Numbered from the stretch's first letter, positions 13,601 to 24,040 are shown. The stretch: DNA of 64,000 bases from Platycnemis pennipes (GCA_933228895.1 OW121857.1:79045672-79109671), one strand, 5' to 3'. Translations and numbers: made by a program. The notes: generated by a model not told the origin, from the sequence alone.

Positions 13601-16600
13601 ATTATGTGGTCAATCTTGTTTTTTGTCGTTGATTTTAGGTGATCATATAATTTTTCAATATTGGTTAGAGACTTCTGTAATGGACAATAGCTGATTAATG
13701 CATCTTATGTTTGCATAAGATTCTAAATTAGTGGCGTGGATTTCAATCATTTATGTTTTAAATATTTTTCTTGTAATATTATTTTTTTCATGGTTTTGGG
13801 GATCTGCTGATGTCCATTAAATGGATTTTCCAGGAAAATACCCAAAGAAAGTCACAGGGAAGTTAAGTGTAGGTGAGACCAGAGAAACCATGAGCTGACG
13901 TGATAGGTAAATGCTTGGTATCACAGAATGTTCAGCAATGAAAAAAGTGTATCAATATTGCATGGGAAATGACTATGTGGTATAAAACTGCTTCACTAGG
14001 GAATTAAGCTTTACCCAGTGTCCATTGTTGCCAGGCAGGATTTATGTTCTAAATGTTTAATCATATATTTTGTGCTAATGACATTTTTGCGAATTCTCTC
14101 ACCAATTAAATTTTTTGATGTCAAGAAATCCCCTTTGGCGTATATATCTCTGTTAACTGTGGTGTGGATATTTGGCAATGGCAAAACAATTGATGAGGTA
14201 TTTTTTGGTGTATTTTCTCATTCCTAACCATAGTAACTGGTCTATTGGATGTTCTACAAATTTCATCGCTTCTTTGCGTAACTGATGTATGTAGTTGTGG
14301 CTGTATTGTGAAAGTAGTGTAAATAGCCAGTGTGATTGAAATTTTAATTTGCATTAATTGATGTGGTTGCTAAAAAATTGACCTTTTCATTTCAAATCTG
14401 CATGCCGTTTGTGTAGTAAATAAAATAGTTAAAGAATTTACTTGAGAGTACTAATGATGCCCTTGTGCTTGCATGAGGTTGTGTATGACTGCTATTTTAT
14501 TAACATTTTGGTCAGGAACCTATCGTAATGCTTTTTAAGTGAAAGACATATGCAAAGTTTCATTTTTAATTACTAAATCTTCAGACATGTATAGCTTTCT
14601 GTACTATAATTTTACTCTTGCCTGCAAGGTGTGCTCTGATTGAGTTTTACATGTTTGGTTTATGGCCAAATTGATTTCAGTGTCAATGAAGACGTGTGCT
14701 ACTCCAGTTGGATTACAGGGTTATCATTTGGTTTGAGGTATACAATACTACATGGAAGGGAGCTCAAGGAAGAGACTTGTATTAGAGATATTACTAGAGC
14801 AATATTTCTCTTACAACCTTCCTCTATAAATCCCATCTATTTGCTTTAGAGATAAATTGTTTATAATTGTGTTACCATATGATAGCGAATCTAATGTGGC
14901 CATATTCTTATTGTTACTGCATCTAGTGATCATATGATAACATATTATTTGTTATTAAAATGTATGGGTGATTGTTAAACTATTTGTTCTAACAGCATAA
15001 ATCCAAAATAGAATCTTTTCCAGCCACGCATGAATAAGTAAGCCAGGAATTATCCTTGTATGGGCATATTCTCTTTACCATTGCAAGTGTGATAGTACTT
15101 GTATCTTCATTTATCTTTATAAATGGCCAAATTATTTAATAATTAGGATGTTTTATAGCCTCTGTGTTAAGTTATGAGGCAGAGTTTTATAATGATGTGA
15201 GTCATATTACCATACTTCATCCAACTACATATTTTCATTATTCATCATGTTGCTTTTGTACCATCATATTTTACCTGCGACAATATCTATTTTATCTGCG
15301 ATTTATCTCTATGGGACTTTTGGAGTACTCAGTGGATGTACCTGTAGAGTTCGTCAAATTGTTAATTTTGCATCATTCTTAAAGTAATGTTCATCTTCCA
15401 TGCATGGCTCCGGTTGCAATAGATCCTGCATTGCAAAAAATCTGTCACTTTGTGAATTTCCCCAAAACATTTTCATTTCTATGACTCAGGTTTCAATATG
15501 TGGGTGTTATCAGGAGTGATGATTACATTTTATCTTGGTGATGAAACCTGGGTCATAAAATATGGATTTTTAGTGAACTCTTTCAAGTGGCATAGTTTTC
15601 TATGACATATTTATGTGCAGTCCAGGACTCATGTTTTAGATTCTGGTCCTCATTGTAATTCTATATTTTCTCAAAGAATACTGAATATGTAGTTACCCCA
15701 TATGCTCCTTTCTTTATATTACCTTCATGCTCAATAGAATGTTCCTCATCCTTGCCTCTTAGCACTGATGTAGTTGGAGCTTTCTTATAATATTAATAAT
15801 AATTAGTTTTCTGCCGGTTAGGGGTTGGTCTTAATGGAAATTTGATTAGTCCCATGACCCCTGCATTTCATATCCCTCTTTGCCCCCTCATACGTCCTAC
15901 CTTCCATCATTCTATTCAAACTACCTCTTCTTCTGGATCTGAGGTTTCCACGGCATTTCTCAACACTAGTAATGGCTTTCGGGTGTTCCTCCGCGTAGTG
16001 TTGTGTCAAGGTGATGACAGTTTCTCCAGCCATCCTGCTGGTGTCTTCAGGTCAGAAGTGTTGATGCATCGAAATCGGCCGTCTTACATAGGGGCTTGGG
16101 TGTCGTAGGTTGTCTCTGATTCGTCCTGTTATTCTTGTGGTCACAAGTGGGCTCTGATAGGACCTCGATTTTTAAAACTCTTTTCCAAGAGTTTGCCAGC
16201 TTGTAGCCGTCTTCCCTGTTGTAATTTTCTGGCTGTTTCGCAATATCTATTGCTTCTCGAATTAGCCTGGGGTAATAGCGGCTTTCATTGCAGATGACCT
16301 TAACTTTTTCGAAGTCCACCGTGTGGCCAGGTTCGGACCACACGTGCTCCGAGACGGCAGAAAGGTGGAACTGCTTCTTCTCCGTGTGCGTTCATGTTCT
16401 CTTATTCTGGTTTTGATTGATCGTCCTGTCTGTCCTGTGTAGGATTTTCCACAGGAGCATTGGAGCTGGTATACCCCCTCATGAAGTAAACGGGAGATCT
16501 GGTCCTTCGGTTTAGGCAGATGGTCGCCTGTTTTTTCACAGCAAGTGAACCTCGTCTTCACATTGTGTTTGGCCAGGATTCGGGTGATTCTCTCTGTGGT

Positions 16601-19600
16601 TCCCGCCATATAAGGGATGGCGGCAAATGCTGCGGGTTTCTCTCATGGAGAATCTTCAGCGGTTCTCTTTTCTTTGGAGTCACTCCAAAAGGTCCTTTTT
16701 AGGACCATCTCCTTCCTGTAGCCTTTCTTATGTAGTGCCTCGACAAGATGTTCTTTTTCCTTTTGGAGGGAACCCTGGTCGGAGATGGTTTTTGGTGAAT
16801 CGGTGAATCAGGGTTTTCAGCTGCCCAACTTTCTGATAGGGGTGGTGATGGGAAGAGGCATGTAAATATCGGTCAGTGTGGGTCTTCTTCCGGTAGACCG
16901 AGTGCCCCAGGCTTCCGCCTCTCTTCTTTTCCACCATGACATCCAGGAAGGGAATCCGCCCATTTTCTTCTATCTCCATGGTGAATTAGATGCTGGGATG
17001 TTGTGCATTAAGGTGCTCAAAGAAGTTGTCTAAATCCGGTCGGCTGTGTGGCCAAATGACGAACATATCGTCCACATATCTCAGCCACAGGGAGGGTTTC
17101 TTCACGGCATTCCTGAGAGCTTTTCGTTCAAACTCCTCCATGAAGATGTTCGCCACGACCGGAGAAAGTGGGGAGCCCATTCATGATCCCTCAGTCTGCT
17201 CGTAAAACTTCCCATTCCAAAGGAAGTACGAATTCTGGAGGTAGAATTCCGTTAGGTCGGTGAAATCCTTTGGTAGGTCCTCACCGGTGAGTTTCCTGAT
17301 GATTTCCATCGCTTCCTTGATGGGAATGTTGGTGAAGGGAGATACTACGTCGAAACTGACGAGGATATTATCTCTTGCCACCTTGGTAGATTTCAGTATC
17401 TCCGTGAAGTAGGCGGAATTCCTCACGTGGGAATCCGTGCATCCGGAGAAGGGAAGCAGCATCTTGGCCAGGTATTGGGCCAACCTGTATTTAGGGGTGC
17501 CGGTTGTGCTGACCGGGGGCCACTGAATGGGAAGAATGGAAAAGGCAGTAACTACGTTAATATGAAGAGGTTGGCCGATAGAAGAATTGAGTGAAGGGCT
17601 GCGTTAAACCAATCCTAGGATTGTTGACCCATGATGATGATTGTAGGAAAATTGCCATGGGAATTAAGGATCCTGGGTAGCGTAGTGGTCCGGAAAACCA
17701 AAGGTCCATGGTTCGATTCCCAGTCCAGGTGAATTTTTTCTCATGGCAATTAATGTGAACATGATGGTGATGATTGAATGATGAGAAATCAGCAACCTTT
17801 AAGCCATGTTTTGGGACATCCACCCCAAAGTATTTCAAGAAAGACTCAAAGAATTGTACTACCTTACCGAAAAATTACTAGTTATTTCAACAATTGCCGT
17901 ACAGATTTTGGGATTGAAATTTATTTTGAACTAGTAATTATGTCAGCACACTTAATTCATCAACATGGTGTTTAATGTGCTCTACATTTTTTTTGCATTA
18001 TTATCCGGAGATGAACCATAAAGAATGGAAATTGAGTCTTAGATGCAAAAACAAAACAGAATTCTGTGTTAAAATATTAAACAATTACCCATCCTAAGTA
18101 TTATGTCAATATCGGTCAGATTGTGGCTAGTACCTGTCAGCTATTCCCCACCCATGAATACCATCTCTTGCCTTCTTTCCTTTCCGGTCTACATTCCTAC
18201 TTTAACTTCCCTTTTTATCCCATTCGCCTCTTCATTTTATGGATTTTCTGCCCTTTAAACTCGATTTAATTTTCTGAAAATTTTCATAAAGAATTTTTTT
18301 TATATTTTTGGAAATTAAAATTAATTATACAATAATTATTTCAAAACTTATTTTCACTTAATAAAAAAAGACTTGTGGTGCATATCTCTGGGGAAAAAAA
18401 TAGCATTAGAACATTGAATTCCATCATGTGACTGGCAAATCGTACATAGGCATGCCAATTATTATTAGTGGTTACTCTGAATTTTCTGTTCAATAACAGC
18501 CTTCAGTAGCCTTCTGATCCTGTCTATATGTTACTTGGTGGCGTAGTGGGTAGAGCACTGAGCACCGACCGGAGGGTCCCGGTTCAAATCCCAACAGAAG
18601 CCTTTTTGGACACTCCCAACTAAAAATTACCAATAAATTATTTCCCTGAATTATATGCTTATTATATAATGGTGGCCTAGTGAGTAGTGCTGGACTGCAG
18701 ACCAGAGGGTCCCAGGTTCAAATACAGTGCGGAAGCTTTCTGGACATCCCCACCTAGAAATCCTCGCCATTCTATTTAAGAACTTTGTAGGTAATCACAG
18801 GTGGCCCAGGGAAAAGAATTGGCCCCCCTATCCTGAATGTGTAACTTTCACATGCCAATGGCTTGGTACGCAATGAGCTCTACCCTCACCTGTCAAAAAC
18901 CAACCTTCAGGTTGAACACTAATTTAACATGTTCCATCAATCTACTCCGTTTTCCTTATTTAATCCATATCCTTCTTCCACCATGTTTATGATCTCTTTA
19001 TTCATTTGTGGAACATATATGACCTCTTTGCCATTTAGCCACTACTAGAGGCAGGCCATATATCTGCCATTTGGCTTATAAAAGTTTATATATACATGTA
19101 TACATATATTGCAGGCATCTATAACTAGAATTTGGAATAAATGTAACAATTATTGTTCCAAACACATTTATGTATGTTGTATTCTGGATTTTAGACCTCA
19201 GACTTCGTAATCTGGGGATTTAAAATTAAACCCTGAGGTCTCCACAGCTAAAAGGATAAAATAAATCAAGAGTTCAAATGGTCAATAGAACTATAGGTTA
19301 AGGTGCATTGTTCGGCTTTTAAGTGGCTCATCATCAATATGTATATTGTTAATGGTCTAATAGCCGAATTATCTTTTTGCTGTGTCCATGTTAAACCCTT
19401 ACAGGGTGTCCACATGCTATGGAGGACTAATGCTAACTGATAGAGCTGTTTCCTGCAGGCTTAAAAGGGACTATGTTCTTGTAATGCATTTGCATGTGCA
19501 GCCATGGATTGATGGGAGGACACCAGTAAATTTTCTGAATGAATGAAATTTATTAAGTTTGTGTCCAACTTTAATGTTTTTCTCTGTTTTGTTATAACCT

Positions 19601-21721
19601 ACTATTGACATTGAATTCCTCACACAGTCATTCTTATGCTGTGGGCATTTTCATTTATCGTTGTCATGGTCACTGGATACCTATCTATCTAGTGACCGTG
19701 GTTGTGGTATGTGGCCTGGTGATGGACGTAATGTTTTATGGTGGGAAATGCAGAGATTACCTGTCGGTATGTTCATGATGAAATGTTACTACATAATGGA
19801 GACCTGCACATGGGTGCAAAATATGTACAAACCTCCCCTGCCCATGTGAGTTTGAGGTCTGTCAGCGGTCATTGAATGTTTCTTAGGGTTGATTGATGCT
19901 TGCACCCACCCCAGAGAAAGTACAAAGAGGCCTTATGATGAGTGCCATTTCACTCCTTGCTCCCCAAACTTCTCTCTAAAGTACCCTCTGTATGCATTCA
20001 GGTGAACCCTTCACAGCCCTTCTAAAAATTTTGGAGAAGGTAGAGAGAGTCATAATCACTGAAGGCAAGGCAGTAGTTGGTGACCAAGGTAAACAGGCAA
20101 TTTCTATTGTCTATGCTGCATGGGTGAAGTGAAACAGCCGAGACCCAATTCAAGGGCTGTGAACTAGCCATGAATACCTTAGTGGAGGTACATTTTTGAA
20201 ATGCACTGTAGCAGATTTCCAAATGAAAAAAATCCATCTTAACGAATCTAACCATGCTTTGTTGGTTCCTTCCCTAAACAAGGCTTGGCAGGAAGCCTAG
20301 GGAGCTTAATTGGTGAAGCACCTGGCTGGAAATCTGGGTTTTCAAGGTTCAAGTCCCTGTCGAAGTTAATTTTTCTTTGTGAAAATTCCTGTATAGCTGA
20401 GAGTGATCCGCATTGGATGAGCTGGGGTTGACCAGGTTTTCCAACCAATTTCAGGTCTTCACTTGCCATGGGTAATTAGTCACTAATTATGTAGCTTGTT
20501 AAACAAATAATCCACTCCCAAAGCTAGTTCAGTCCTGAGTCATCAGAAAGGAATTTGATGTACTGCCTCATATAAAATTCCTGGCATATAGATATCTTTT
20601 TCTAGTGGTTCTCATCTTTGATGACATAAAATCTGCAATTGCAGATTTCCTATGATTTTGGTTCTTTATGTTTTCATGAGTTTAGTTCTGGTGATCTCTA
20701 GATGTTAGATTCTGTAAAACTTTAATAATAGTTGTGAAGGGAGAAACAGTTCATGGAAATAAGTTGTGAACTTGCTATTTCAGTTACCATGTGAGTCATC
20801 TTTATACTGGATTCAACACACGATGATGTTAGTAGTTCCGATATATCTCCTTTGTCTTAAAGGCAAGTCTTAGTATTAGATGATATACAGTTCTTCAGTT
20901 ATATTTGTTTCATATTAGTATTAGATTATTTTACTTGTAACTTTTATGGCTAATTGATTGGTTGCTTTAAAAACAAATTAAGTTATGCGTACGTGCATAG
21001 TGAATTACTTTCTTCATTTTTGGTGTTGGAAATAATGAATGATACCTTTAATTCAGGAGTTTACAATGTGGAGCCCATGCGAGATATTAGTTGGGGTATT
21101 GTGGGCTTTTCCATGAATATGGTTTATCATTTTGCAGTGATGCAGCCTATAGCTATGGTAAGATACCGTTTTCATGCTAGAATATAAATTAATATTGTGT
21201 ATGAATTGATGGAAATGATTTCCTAAAATAAACACTTTTACCAGATTTCAGAGGTGAATCTGAACCAGCTACTTTGCCCAGCTCAATTGGATCCATTCAG
21301 GGGAAATTATTACAGAACGGCAGCTTTAATTCACCAATCAGTTTTATGCATTCTTGTTGCTAAGGCTTGCTGCATTTGTGCTTCGTTTTTAACATCAACG
21401 CCAGTCTCTTCTGAGCCTACAGAAAAGCTGTCACATAAGGAGACTACTTTTAGCTGTGATAGTAACCCATGCCAGACATCTCTTAAGGCCTCTTTGAATC
21501 TGAACAAAGTCTTTGAATGTGAATCATGCCTAGAAAAGGAAGTAGCATTTGTTGGAAGTGCTAGTCAGGGGTTAGGTGATAAGCCAAAAGTTGTTGTTAA
21601 CTCTGAAAACAAGGAAGACATTGTCTTGTGTGCTGCTAATGTTAGTCCTTCCAAAGAAAATAATATTACAGACTTTCAGTTAAAGTATAGAAATATATCA
21701 GATGATAGAATCAAGTCATAG
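1520..21721 (+). CDS. TMEM164: TMEM164 homologue, multi-pass membrane protein, 5'-partial, four exons in window
   Basis: Four exons join in frame: 1520-1636, 20784-20862, 21057-21157 and 21245-21721, giving 257 residues to the stop at 21719-21721. They align in order with the second half of vertebrate TMEM164. The first exon has a hydrophobic segment ending LAFLFPNTESRI. The second has YWIQH, a helix and PIYLL. The third has VYNVEPMRDISWG and a helix ending FAVMQ. The fourth opens EVNLNQLLCPAQLDPFRG, where the vertebrate protein has EVNLNNMLCP and DPF. The family is an integral membrane protein, reported in mammals to act as an acyltransferase in ether-phospholipid metabolism; the conserved Cys and His are compatible with that, but the function here is inferred. 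After the last helix this protein has a tail of roughly 115 polar, Ser/Lys/Cys-rich residues that the human protein lacks. The N-terminal exons lie before the window. Confidence 0.87.
1941..2118. repeat. Near-perfect 178-bp palindrome with hammerhead-like core
   Basis: Two 89-bp arms meet at GGTCGACC (centre 2029/2030) with one mismatch (1946 versus 2113). Each strand carries CTGAAGA, a GGTGT/ACACC mini-stem, GAAAC and CGGTC (plus strand 2033-2063). A 12-bp direct repeat, ATGGCCTTGTAT, lies at 1893-1904 and at 2116-2127, suggesting a target duplication around the insertion. It resembles a self-inverted terminal repeat of a Penelope-like element. Confidence 0.8.
2560..2732. mobile_element. 173-bp pogo/Tigger-type MITE
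   Basis: The ends are inverted, CAGTCAAGCCCGTTTATAAC on the left and CAGTCAAGCCCACTTATATC read inward from the right, and they are flanked by TA at 2558-2559 and 2733-2734. The CAGT start and TA duplication are typical of non-autonomous Tigger/pogo elements. There is no coding capacity. Confidence 0.8.
4560..4750 (+). pseudogene. LINE reverse-transcriptase C-terminal remnant
   Basis: The reading frame gives VKKRLVKSLMRLLALYDMET, then WALRKEDEN and, after a stop, VWRRIEKE. This matches the tail of non-LTR retrotransposon reverse transcriptases, where the usual pattern is LLYGSETW, then LRK, then MWxWRRM. Only this fragment is visible and it holds an in-frame stop. The clade is uncertain. Confidence 0.5.
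5011..5183. mobile_element. 173-bp TTAA-flanked MITE (piggyBac type)
   Basis: The element begins TTAACCCTTTCC and ends GGAAAAGGTTAA. The TTAA at both ends (5011-5014 and 5180-5183) is the piggyBac target signature. Inside are inverted pieces such as CCACTCGG and CCGAGTGG, and repeated GTCGAGTG/GTCGA motifs. There is no coding capacity. Confidence 0.6.
5230..5370. repeat. Small inverted-repeat element
   Basis: GACATTGAGACAAACTGC at 5281 is mirrored by an arm ending CTCAATGTC at 5350. A diverged extra copy (TAGATGTTGTGACAAAC) precedes it near 5230, and outer flanks carry GAACTAGA / TCTAGTTC. The family was not recognised. Confidence 0.5.
5390..5460 (+). repeat. tRNA-derived SINE fragment
   Basis: GGTGCGAGTCCCAGC resembles a polymerase III B box and is followed by GGTGAATAATTTTTTCTC. 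The same tail follows the B box of the SINE at 17.7 kb. Only the 3' part of the tRNA-like head is present. Confidence 0.4.
5642..5780 (+). other. Unidentified exon-like open frame inside the TMEM164 intron
   Basis: This is an open stretch between an AG (5640-5641) and a GTTTTG, encoding a polar peptide that includes NHYSEVSIQEAAHRLFLGAK. I do not recognise it, and it does not match TMEM164 at this position. Past the possible donor the frame runs on into a hydrophobic, T-rich stretch. It could be an exon of a nested gene, an alternative exon or chance. The weak donor and absence of partner exons argue for caution. Confidence 0.2.
7070..7204. repeat. Snap-back element with hammerhead-like core
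   Basis: Arms of about 47 bp (TGCGATTCATTTTC on both strands when folded) enclose, on the minus strand, TTGATAA, a CTCC...GGAG mini-stem, GAAAC and GTC (7155 down to 7122). Strand order is stem, CTGATGA-like box, mini-stem, GAAAC, GTC, stem, as in a type I hammerhead. Confidence 0.65.
7614..7760. repeat. 147-bp palindrome related to a PLE terminal repeat
   Basis: The ends are TGACAAAATAAACTTTG and its complement at 7744-7760; arms are about 68 bp. The plus strand has CGTCGAAACCATGGTC near 7696. The same sequence recurs as a single arm at 29.66 kb, where it continues into a CTGATGA box and a TATA-like motif. Confidence 0.7.
8521..8733. mobile_element. 213-bp TA-flanked MITE (Tc1/mariner type)
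   Basis: Perfect inverted ends start CCCTGGTGAAAATAAAGTG, with TA at 8519-8520 and 8734-8735. The interior is built from imperfect repeats of AAAGTGTGAAA/GTGTGACA. There is no open frame of note. Confidence 0.8.
9821..9874. repeat. Short snap-back repeat
   Basis: GGCTTTGATATGCAC and its complement flank a 24-base loop. On the minus strand the loop reads CTGCTG ... GAAACGTT, a degenerate form of the CTGATGA/GAAAC arrangement seen in the other snap-backs. Confidence 0.5.
15480..15557. repeat. Snap-back repeat with CTGATAA/GAAAC core
   Basis: TATGACTCAGGTTTCA at 15480-15495 pairs with TGAAACCTGGGTCATA at 15542-15557 (one mismatch). On the minus strand CTGATAA (15513-15507) precedes GAAAC (15494-15490). 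This is the same arrangement as in the other snap-backs of the window. Confidence 0.5.
15812..17525 (-). mobile_element. Decayed Penelope-like retroelement (RT plus GIY-YIG), 5'-truncated
   Basis: The minus strand encodes reverse-transcriptase blocks in order: LVSFDVVSPFTNIP (motif A), MGSPLSPVVANIFME (motif B) and LRYVDDMFVIW (catalytic YVDD). These are followed by the IPFLDVMVEKK block, then a GIY-YIG endonuclease-like domain (GVYQLQCSCGKSYTGQTGRS). RT joined to GIY-YIG defines EN+ Penelope-like elements. The copy is dead: in-frame stops at 17181-17183 and 16986-16988, frameshifts near 16790 and 16370, and a further stop at about 16650. It is cut off at the 5' end near 17525, where a SINE begins. 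The frame ends with TGA at 16049-16047, inside a hammerhead-like core. Its 3' tail near 15812 shares CTGCCRGTTARGG with a site at 4.25 kb. Confidence 0.85.
16016..16050 (-). ncRNA. Hammerhead-like ribozyme core at the PLE stop codon
   Basis: Read on the minus strand, CTGAAGA is followed by CCAGC...GCTGG (5-bp stem), GAAAC and TGTC. This is the order of conserved hammerhead boxes, and PLEs are known to carry hammerhead motifs. The PLE stop codon TGA lies within CTGAAGA. Unpaired bases between the boxes and the stem weaken the fit, so activity is not assured. Confidence 0.4.
17526..17770 (+). repeat. SINE with tRNA-like head
   Basis: The stretch holds an A-box-like GGGTAGCGTAGTGG, a B-box-like GGTTCGATTCCCAG, and a GGTGAATTTTTTCTCATGG tail. 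The part at 17540-17620 (AGAGGTTGGCCGATAGAAG) recurs inverted at 37.66 kb. It abuts the truncated PLE. Confidence 0.6.
18530..18760 (+). repeat. Two tandem tRNA-derived SINE heads
   Basis: Two related copies lie at about 18530-18610 and 18668-18760. Each has an A box (GTGGCGTAGTGGGTAGAGC; GTGGCCTAGTGAGTAGTGC), GACCRGAGGGTCCC, a B box (GGTTCAAATCC; GGTTCAAATAC) and GAAGC(C/T)TT(T/C)TGGACA. They lack a tRNA fold with a plausible anticodon arm, so they are SINE heads rather than tRNA genes. Confidence 0.65.
20285..20410 (+). repeat. tRNA-derived SINE fragment
   Basis: GGGAGCTTAATTGGTGAAGC resembles an A box and GGTTCAAGTCC a B box. They are followed by a T-rich tail like the one at 17.7 kb. The copy is diverged. 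Confidence 0.5.
20784..20862 (+). CDS. TMEM164: TMEM164 exon ending in a GC splice donor
   Basis: The exon starts after TATTTCAG and encodes LPCESSLYWIQHTMMLVVPI and then YLLCLKG, aligning with human [20 protein letters not shown]. It ends in phase 1 at AAAG followed by GCAAGT, a GC-AG intron donor with an otherwise strong consensus. Joining to 21057 keeps the frame (G|GA). Confidence 0.82.
21057..21157 (+). CDS. TMEM164: TMEM164 exon
   Basis: This exon of 101 nt runs from phase 1 to phase 0 and has a GTAAGA donor. It encodes VYNVEPMRDISWGIVGFSMN and a membrane helix ending FAVMQPIAM, matching the human AYTPEP...FFYHFSVLQ region. Confidence 0.82.
21245..21721 (+). CDS. TMEM164: TMEM164 last exon with long polar tail
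   Basis: The exon opens ISEVNLNQLLCPAQLDPFRG, the best-conserved block of the family, followed by a hydrophobic segment. The rest (from about 21390) encodes a polar tail with no counterpart in human TMEM164. The tail is open to TAG at 21719-21721 and may be lineage-specific. Confidence 0.85.
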   Translation: MSEVNLNQLLCPAQLDPFRGNYYRTAALIHQSVLCILVAKACCICASFLTSTPVSSEPTEKLSHKETTFSCDSNPCQTSLKASLNLNKVFECESCLEKEVAFVGSASQGLGDKPKVVVNSENKEDIVLCAANVSPSKENNITDFQLKYRNISDDRIKS

Positions 21722-22720
21722 GACATGGTTGCTGATATCCAAGACACTCAATCATTTATATCGCATGGTTTTTTTTCTATTTTGACAACTGAAGTTTGTA
21801 AAATTCACGCTTTTCAGGGGCATTGCAAATTTTTTGACAGCTTTAAACTTTTAATAGCTCATGAGGTACACACCTTGCTATGTAATTCTTTGGCCAATTT
21901 GCCAGAAAGTCAAGAAATATTGATAGTGATTTATAAAACTTAATTAGACTTAGTCCCAAAGTGGTGCACCATAAATTATGACATTTTATGTCTTAGGATT
22001 TTAAATATATATGTACATATACTGAGCTCTGATCTCACACTATAAGTATGAGCCAAAGTAGATGTCTATCAGACACATTGTTAAAGATTCCTCCTAAGGA
22101 AGAGTTTAATATACCAAATATGAAGTTGTATAGTTCCTTAAATTTTTACTAGCCATGTCATTTAAGACTGCAAATGAATTTGGTTGGTTCTGTATATAAT
22201 AATATTTTTAATGAAATGTAAATAATCTTACTGTTCATTGAAAATGACCTATGAAATATATTTTTTTTATTAGCTGTTGCATTTGGGATGACAAGGCATC
22301 TGCCCCTCTGGTGTGTAAATGTTCTAAAAAATTAAATCTAGTTATGCCTAAGACAAATCACAATGTGATGACAATATATCCCCTTGGTACTTAAAGTTTC
22401 CAATGAAGAACTAAATGTACCATTTGTCTGTGACATTACTCTGGTACCAATGTGAAATGGGCTGGAAGTAAACCAGGGTGCGTAAGGAACAGCAGGAGAA
22501 CATGCTGAATGAGATTTCAAACCATGATCAGAGATTGGATCTCCTAGACCATGATGAAGTGTCATGTCCCTTGAATATGACCATAGTTACTTAATTTTCT
22601 TTAGTTGAAAAAATTCTGTAGTGGGACTTTTCCCAAGCAATCATTTTAGTTATTTGTATTATACACGTCATGTATGTACATAAACCTTGAGACTTAAATA
22701 AAATCATTCAAATCCCACTG
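21722..22720 (+). other. TMEM164 3' UTR with poly(A) signal
   Basis: This is AT-rich non-coding sequence after the stop. AATAAA at 22697-22702 is the best candidate poly(A) signal. Nothing else is recognised. Confidence 0.5.
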
Positions 22721-23074
22721 GAATGCTTAATTTAATACTGAATAGTGGTATAAAACAATATGGAAATCATGTGTTCAAACACATTACCTGACATCAGTGA
22801 AGACTAAACAGTCATTTCAAGTAACGATTAATTTGTTGGTGAATGATAACTAGGAACTTGGAGAAAAGGAATCATATCAATACAATCATCGGTAAGAACT
22901 ACAGCAAGGAAACTTAGTATGCTGAAATTGTAAAATAATTAAATGAAAAAGAGCATTAAAGTGTGAATGCACTATCCACAGAATCAAGCTTAAATGAGTC
23001 CACTGGTATGCTTAGGTAATAAGCTAACCAAAATTACAACAGTCCCCATCAAATGGGTAGTTCTGATTGTAAAT

Positions 23075-24040
23075 AGTGATTTATTTTTACTAGATTAGAC
23101 ACTCAGTGAACTTATTTACATATAAAGATGTATACATATTATACATTTCTCAAAACGCACCATAAATTATTTCACAAGAAATTGCCTGAGTATTCACAAA
23201 TCTAAACGATCATCATCCAATGAAGTGTTTCCATAATAATAAAAATACGTTGCTATTTATCATTGTTAAAATGAATAAATGCAAATGAAGAAGTACTTCA
23301 ACCAATCGTGGAAAGAAACATCTTTACAGGATCATCCCACTTCTCTAAGGCAACACTGTCACTACGATGATTTCTTAAAAAAGTTTCAAAATTTCTTATA
23401 TTACAAAACCACATACTGTGACACTTTCAGACACACACGTTGCATTCGATTCATTCTTCATAACCCAAATTTACAATAAATAAATAAATATAACTGTACA
23501 AAACAAGAATTTCAAAAACAAACAGAATAAAGTTGTCGATAAATTAAAATGCTTATGTACACAACAAAAAAATTGAACAAAAACGATGCGGGGATACCTC
23601 ACACATACAACAACCAGCATGTCCATGCCACTGCATGTCCAAAATGGGTAACAATGGAAGGCAACAGCGTGATGTGCACTTCTCGGTGGAGAAGAGGAAA
23701 CATGCTGACTGATTGATAGTCATTTCCGTACTCCACATATCCGTAGGGAATCACTTATTAGGCAGTTCTCCCTATTTCCGAGGGATTAACAACATTAATT
23801 CGATTCACGAATTTCTCCGAACAGTTGACTCTCACTAGGACCAAAACAGATAATGTTTACCTTTCCTCGATTGCCACCCTCATTTTAGTTTCCATTATCT
23901 CAGAAAGACTGGTAGATCGTTTCCTGGAAGACGAGGCTCTCTCAGTGATTCGTGAGTTCCAGAGAGCCGCCCTCCTGAGATTAGGATGGAGTGTCTGATA
24001 CTAAAAAAGCACCAACATCCACTTCTCACAAAACACTTGA
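23075..24040 (-). other. Fsn 3' UTR (convergent with TMEM164)
   Basis: This is non-coding sequence after the Fsn stop. TTTATT at about 23080-23085 gives AATAAA on the minus strand. The interval 22720-23075 between the two 3' ends shows nothing recognisable. Confidence 0.45.

Larger units (their letters stand above)
1637..20783 (+). other. 19.1 kb TMEM164 intron filled with repeats
   Basis: This single intron separates the two TMEM164 exons. It contains the palindromes, MITEs, PLE relic and SINEs listed separately between 1.9 and 20.4 kb. Stretches in which I see neither a gene nor a recognisable repeat are 2735-4240, 5781-7069, 7761-8518, 8736-9820, 9875-15479 (apart from a possible half MITE end at 11404) and 18900-20280. 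They are AT-rich and full of stops in all frames. Confidence 0.6.

Noticed and set aside
18530..18760. Two sequences with polymerase III A and B boxes that could be called tRNA genes
   Set aside because: No proper anticodon or acceptor stems; two similar copies in tandem with shared flanking sequence point to SINE heads.
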